Shown piece by piece: positions 59,701 to 64,000 of a stretch of 64,000 nt of DNA. Under the pieces are notes generated by a model. The model was not told the origin of the DNA, did not search any database, and worked only from the letters and a program-made list of their open reading frames with translations. The stretch's first letter is position 1, and each line of letters starts with the position of its first letter. Both the position numbers and the translations under genes were made by a program. Origin of the DNA: Diphasiastrum complanatum (Eukaryota > Streptophyta > Lycopodiopsida > Lycopodiales > Lycopodiaceae); the NCBI GenBank assembly GCA_029204225.1, contig CM055113.1, forward strand, positions 27,818,272 to 27,882,271, written 5' to 3'.

Positions 59701-60279
59701 AGGCATATTGAACATCGTCTCTGCCAGAACACCACATTCTCCTCCTGAGTCGGTGTTTTTGTAAAAGGAATCCGTTGTTGGCCAATCACGTTCATGGTTT
59801 CCACTGTATGTAAAGACAGTACCATATAAGAACAACAACTTCAGTGCGTAAAGAGTAGAACGTAAACTGAAATAGCTATGTTTCTTGAGTCCTTGCACAA
59901 AACATTAACTATGACATTGACATGCATAAACTCGAAGCAAGCAAGCTACCTATCTATCTATCGATATATATATTAGATAGATAGATAGATATAGATATGC
60001 AAACCCAATCTTGGTTTTAATCGTAATGTTCAACTAGAAGTGATCAAATTCTCCGAAAGGACATAGCACAAACCTTGCTATCATGTAAGGAACCTGTGAT
60101 GCTATGTCTTCAATCTGTTCTGTGAATTGATCCCATTGAGAAATATAACCATTTGCATAGCATATATCCCCAATGTGGAGTACAAGGTCAATATTTTCCA
60201 AATCCTCCTTTAACCGATACGTAGTGTTTAACGCAGCTGGTTGGAAGTTGTTGTATTCGTTCGATCCATCTTGCTCTCC
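53790..60279 (-). CDS. Purple acid phosphatase, C-terminal four exons (gene continues beyond window)
   Basis: Exons on the minus strand are 60279-60074, 59803-59678, 55263-54954 and 54098-53790. Their lengths of 206, 126, 310 and 309 keep one frame through split Ser and Trp codons, giving 316 aa to the stop. Metallophosphoesterase motifs are in order: HIGDICYANGY (GDxxY), GNHERDW (GNHD/E), IFVAHRVLGYSS (ligand His) and LFGHVHNYERTCP (GHxH). The first motif, GDxG, and the Fn3-like N-terminal domain must lie in exons upstream of 60279, outside the window or unseen in it. The sequence resembles the large plant PAP1/PAP27-type enzymes, which use a two-metal centre to hydrolyse phosphate monoesters, usually in the secretory pathway or cell wall. 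Introns are 270, 4414 and 855 bases and carry repeats. All splice sites are GT-AG, and no disruption is seen. Confidence 0.93.
54290..54722. mobile_element. Non-autonomous hAT-like DNA transposon 2 (433 bp), in phosphatase intron
   Basis: The flanks are ctctaaag (54282-54289) and ctgtaaag (54723-54730), an 8-bp duplication with one mismatch that fits nTnnnnAn. Both ends read CATAGAA inward. Each end has a dense cluster of the word GAACCGT(G/A) and its complement ACGGTTC, more than ten copies in total within 54305-54715, making overlapping palindromes. No transposase is encoded. The middle contains several copies of gtgaaatctgt. It lies in the last intron of the phosphatase gene. Confidence 0.72.
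57824..57862. repeat. (TG)n microsatellite
   Basis: A run of TG dinucleotides with one interruption (ttt), in the 4.4-kb phosphatase intron. Confidence 0.95.
57880..57985. repeat. GC-rich block of overlapping hairpins
   Basis: Three self-complementary stretches lie in about 100 bases: ggaaggccc with gggccttcc, gcccttg with caagggc, and ggaaggcccga with tcgggccttcc separated by a 5-base loop. The block is far more GC-rich than its surroundings and lies next to T-runs, as in the interior of the hAT-like element at 23449. Its element boundaries were not found. Confidence 0.8.
58169..58330. repeat. Minisatellite with a unit of about 30 bp
   Basis: Five to six variant copies of a unit with cattccaccggagagagga and gagagaacgtg occur in tandem; some copies are shortened to 24 or 14 bases. 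The unit length is close to a multiple of three, so spurious repetitive open frames appear over it. It lies in the phosphatase intron. Confidence 0.88.
58811..58866. repeat. Nested palindromes built on GTACGTTC
   Basis: Outer arms ttccgaccc and gggtcggaa enclose a perfect palindromic hairpin gtacgttc-tg-gaacgtac (58821-58838) and a third gtacgttc. The style resembles the subterminal word clusters of the hAT-like elements, and a related GGAATGCATTCC cluster lies near 58420-58445. No target duplication was found. Confidence 0.75.
59948..59998. repeat. CTAT/GATA microsatellite forming an inverted repeat
   Basis: A run of ctatctatctat is followed, across a short (AT)n centre, by agatagatagatag, so the two halves are complementary over about 12 bases. 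It lies between two phosphatase exons. Confidence 0.92.
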
Positions 60280-61713
60280 CTGGAAAGATTACTTCAATTA
60301 GCTACAACTGAATGTATAGGACTCCTAAACATGATCTGTAATTCAGCCTCAACTTGCTTAGCATTTTGACACACTGGCCAGGAAAGTGTTCAACCCCAAT
60401 AGAGCAAAACCATAGCTTCCTACTTATTGTCAGTATATAATACCAGAGAAAATTTGAACTAGACTAATGGTCCTAGTATACCACATCAGACATGGGATAA
60501 AATTAACAAGTACTCATCTTGAAGCTAACAGTTCAGTAATTCTATGGGCAGCTTGAAGAAACCAATTGAAATTGAAATCCCAATTTTCATGCAAAAACAA
60601 TGTGTGTCACTGAAAGTATCCATGTCAACGTTTTTTAGTAAATATTCGCATTGACTCCATGAATCACAGGATTTTCAGACTTAACCTTACAACATTTGGA
60701 CAGTGGGATCCAATTTATTCAACCAGAATTGACCTTTCTTACGTTTTAAATCAGCTCCTCCAGCAGGAACACTTATCAGCATGAAAAAGATATGCAAAAC
60801 TTGCAGTACTTTGCTCTCTAAAATAGCAGACCTTGCTATTTATCGTTCACTACAATCACACAGAATGAGAAGCCTAGGAAACGGGAACCAAGTACACCCA
60901 GAGTAACAAGCAACTATCAATCCCAAGAAATAAAAACTACTTATGTAACGCACAATGAGTTGAAGAAGCCATGCATTTGTGTAGAGAATGTGAATCATCA
61001 CCTAAACTCTAAGCAACAAACTCCAAGAAAAAAAAATAGACTTTCCAGTGAATCATATACAATATGGAATAACACCTAGCTGCTCAACACAGAAGAAATT
61101 CAGACAATTCACGAACATGCAATGTAGTAGAACAATAAGCACACCATAATTAAGGTCTAACCAAAATCGTTTCAGGCCCTCCTGCTGCTCGATTTGACCT
61201 AACTCACCAAACAATTTTAGCAAAACGCTCCAACGCGGGTTCACTAACCACCTTGCCCTTAGAATGGTTCAGTTGGACCTTCAATCCACTTTCTCCCCGC
61301 GATACAGTGATCACTCTGCCCAAGAGAAGTTGTACTTGTAGGGTACAATCCTCTTCTGCCCTTAATTTGGAGGAAATCGACTTTTGGATGGCCCCAAACG
61401 GACAAATACCCCAAAAGTTATAGGCCCTTGAAATTTTTGAACTATTTCTTCAACCTGAACAAATGCTCTCCTTCGAGTGAATCCAAAATTTAGGGCCCCT
61501 TTCAAAGTGAAGACTTTTAGAGAAGTTGAAGGGCCCTCTGTCCTTCGGGTCCCTCCACCTGAAGTTTAGAATGGATTTAGCTCAATCCAGCCGACAATCA
61601 CCCTCTCTTCAACGGTTGGTTTTTGGGCCTCGGGATCTGACGGTCATGGTTGACCTAGAGCGCTAACCTGCGATCCTGGGCGCAGGAACCACTTTTTTAT
61701 TCTACTTCACCAC
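60280..61713. other. Presumed 5' intron of the phosphatase gene; no exon seen
   Basis: The sequence upstream (minus strand) of the 60279 acceptor shows no phosphatase homology. In particular, I could not find the exon carrying the GDMGK-type motif. It is read as intron. Confidence 0.5.
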
Positions 61714-62337
61714 CTTAGTTGCAACGGATTGCGATCTGCTGCAAAAACGTTTCGGATCGTGCGATCCGGAACGTCAACGATCCGCGACCCGGATCGCAAT
61801 TTTATTTTTTTTTCTGTGGAAAAAGGAGTAATGGCCAATTTTGTTTTTTTTTTTGAGCTTAATACCAAGTTACTAACTAAACCGTAATTGAATGGTGGAC
61901 ATGCTTTTCAAATTTCCAATGAATATCAGAAATCAGTTTTGAAATGTTGTTCTGATTTGGTTTGCAGATCTGCTGATTCCGTTTTCTGTTAGAAAACGAT
62001 AGAAAGAGTTAGAAGGAGCCTTCCTTAGACTGGCGGGAACTGTATACTTCTTGTGGAATAACTGAAACCACCTACTTATGTCCAAATTTCTGAAACCATA
62101 TGAAAATGCAGCCAGTTTTCTTAAACCATCTACTAATGTCCAATTTTCTAATGAATGTAGCCTGCAGCCATCTGAAACCAAGCAACAGATCTGCATAACA
62201 ATTGCTTTTTTGATATCCTTTCACATGATACCCATATTGGCAACTATCCAAAAAAAAAAAAATGCGTTCTGGGAACCCTAATGGGAAATCTCGGATCGCG
62301 TTCCGGATCGCGTTCCGGAACGCGGACTGCAACTTTA
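61714..62337. mobile_element. Non-autonomous hAT-like DNA transposon 3 (624 bp)
   Basis: A perfect 8-bp direct repeat ttcaccac flanks it at 61706-61713 and 62338-62345 and fits nTnnnnAn. Ends are short imperfect inverted repeats sharing AGTTGCA (left cttagttgcaacgg, right reverse complement taaagttgcagtcc). Both ends contain clusters of ggatcg, gcgttccgg and their complements. Poly(A)/poly(T) runs lie just inside both ends. No transposase is encoded. It lies in the presumed upstream intron of the phosphatase gene. Confidence 0.72.
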
Positions 62338-62345
62338 TTCACCAC

Positions 62346-62918
62346 TTCAATTGGGCACGCGAAGTGAAACGCGACCTCCTCCTTCGTGACCCTTCCAACT
62401 GTGACTGATCTGGAAAATTTGATCTAGCTCTCTCCCTGGTTCGTGGCACTATATGGCCTCCTGGAAATACCCTCGCCTTATAGTACCAAAAATGGTTGCC
62501 TACATTGAAAGATCGACCATTTTCCAGTTCAATACCCTAGTTGGCTCAAAAATAGAGTTTTTGGCAAATTTCCAACTTTCTCTAAGGTTTCTCGTACAGA
62601 TGCTCACTTGTTGGAGGTCGCCTTGCTACTGGGCTGCCTGCTGGAACTGACGGTATGTGATTTGGTGTGATAACAACTGCAAACAACTCATTTCCGTCGA
62701 GAAAGTTACATTTTGCTTGAAGACTAAGAAATTTGAAAATTTTCTCATATTCCATCTAATTCAAAACTATAGATTTCCCTTGCTCTATGATAGTGCTCTT
62801 TACTCTGTGAATTACGATTCCTTGAAACTAAAATGATAGCTTGATCGACCAACCATAACATTTTTTCGAATTCTCTTAGAATTCAACTCTTGATAGTTGT
62901 GGAACTATACCTGACGAA
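62346..62918. other. No gene seen
   Basis: It lies on the internal side of a minus-strand PBS, so it should be retroelement leader or gag, but no gag homology is visible. Confidence 0.4.
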
Positions 62919-62931
62919 GGCTCTGATACCA
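62919..62931 (-). promoter_or_regulatory. Copia-type primer-binding site
   Basis: The minus strand reads TGGTATCAGAGCC, identical to the PBS of elements Q and I, and is followed in plus coordinates by tgtcagag, a possible LTR end. Confidence 0.8.
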
Positions 62932-63700
62932 TGTCAGAGATTGATCGTACAGTTTTACACTAACAATCTGAGAAGCTATCCAACAATTCGAATCACAAGA
63001 GCTGATGGAAATAGCACACCACACCCCAAGCAACACACTGAACTGTATATCATTACTAAAGGACAAACGGTACATATAGTTCAATACCTATTTTTAGGGG
63101 GTAGCGCTGCATGGCAAACTGGTCCCCGTTATGGGACAACTGTCCTGACTCACTAACTCGAGTGTCGTCGATGTGGCACCCATCACCATAGCATGTATTA
63201 GAAAATAAAGGTTCTCTCTAGGGACAGAAATTTATTTTCTAATGGCCTAGCCCAAGATATCAATTGGGAACTGGCAATTGTGTTACCAAATGGACGTACA
63301 TAAGACAAATATTTTTAAAACTGTTATGCATGACACGCCAGCAATTGATAGTGAAAAGGTTAGAAGAAACACTTGCAATTGGAAGAGTTTCCTAAGTAGT
63401 CAAGTACATTACTTGTCAATACATAAATAGACAAAAACTCTATTGTATTCGAAATATTCAAGCATTCACTAATTTAATGTGATTACTCTTGCAAGTCAAT
63501 CAAAAGGAACCTTTATTTTGAAAAGAATTATTAAAACTTTCAAATCAAAGTTTAGGAGACTCTATCCTTGACTCAATGAAAATGGTCAAATACGATTGCA
63601 AGTAACTATAATAACAATAAAGTGGAAATTGAGAACAAAGACACTAATGTATACTAAAAGATCAATTAATCATAATACAAGGCCTTCTCATTCACATAAA
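62932..63700 (-). repeat. Putative 5' LTR next to the PBS, right end undefined
   Basis: The LTR end is set by the PBS. A TATA-like GAACTATATG lies on the minus strand near 63070-63085. No matching second LTR is in the window, so length and family are unknown. Confidence 0.4.
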
Positions 63701-64000
63701 GCAGAATAGTAAGGATCCTCAAATTGGGCATTTCATTAGCAAAATCTTCCTTGCATTCCTCTCTTTTTTCTTTTTCAAATAATCGACCTATTCCTATGTT
63801 TGGACTTTGTAATCACACCAAAACTCTAGACGGTGATTGGCTAGTTCACTCATCATCAAGTCAATGATCTTTGTGCCTTGCGCCATGAATTGAGCTAGTT
63901 AATAAACTCACAGATAATTTATTGCATTGAAAACAATCTGTTCTTCTCAAGAACGATTGCGCTTTGTCCCTTTAAAAACATTGATGTTCCTTGGTTTTTG
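63701..64000. other. No gene seen at right edge
   Basis: AT-rich sequence with no supported feature. It may still be LTR or intron of the phosphatase gene. Confidence 0.4.

Noticed and set aside
53790-60279. Phosphatase as a pseudogene because of its scattered frames
   Set aside because: The frames join at GT-AG sites with correct phases, and all visible catalytic motifs are intact.
1-64000. tRNA or rRNA genes
   Set aside because: No cloverleaf-type tRNA or rRNA segment was recognised; the tRNA-iMet-like 13-mers are retroelement primer-binding sites.

Overview
The window looks like nuclear DNA of a seed plant with a large, repeat-rich genome, probably a gymnosperm. It is AT-rich and gene-poor. 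It holds only three recognisable host genes (all on the minus strand), one gene has introns of several kb, and the rest is dominated by old, nested, mostly broken Ty1/copia LTR retrotransposons. A Penelope-like reverse transcriptase remnant near 3 kb fits a conifer, where such elements have been reported, but the species assignment is inference.

Host genes: (1) a complete two-exon Bet v 1/MLP/PR-10-like gene, 10974-11603, 156 aa; (2) a complete two-exon DUF599 membrane-protein gene, 19276-20311, 240 aa; (3) the last four visible exons of a purple acid phosphatase gene, 53790-60279, with further 5' exons beyond the right edge. All splice phases close exactly. They have unrelated roles and show no sign of working as a pathway.

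Retroelement landscape: 0-0.7 kb holds the 3' end of a plus-strand copia element. 2.9-3.7 kb holds the Penelope-like RT. 4-9.5 kb is a minus-strand mosaic of two copia lineages (D outside, E inside) with a PBS array. 15.4-19.05 kb is a minus-strand copia pol (C) broken by a plus-strand element (Q: LTR, PBS, gag). 24.7-26.5 kb is a gag remnant (F). 28.6-33.4 kb is a long plus-strand copia (H) with Asp-to-Asn changes in RT and RNase H. 33.4-39.4 kb is the most complete element (I, minus, two LTRs, PPT, PBS) but its RT lacks motif A. 39.4-44.8 kb holds an inverted pair (J minus, K plus) sharing the same internal deletion and flanking a third remnant (L). 45-51 kb is a jumble of solo LTR, gag, IN and RNase H pieces with unidentified coding-like segments.

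Besides LTR elements, three non-autonomous DNA transposons (23449-24064, 54290-54722, 61714-62337) have 8-bp target duplications that all fit the hAT/Ac pattern nTnnnnAn, with dense CpG-rich subterminal words differing between elements. Two of them sit in introns of the phosphatase gene, whose 4.4-kb intron also holds GC hairpins, a minisatellite and nested palindromes. Element letters used in the entries are my own labels.
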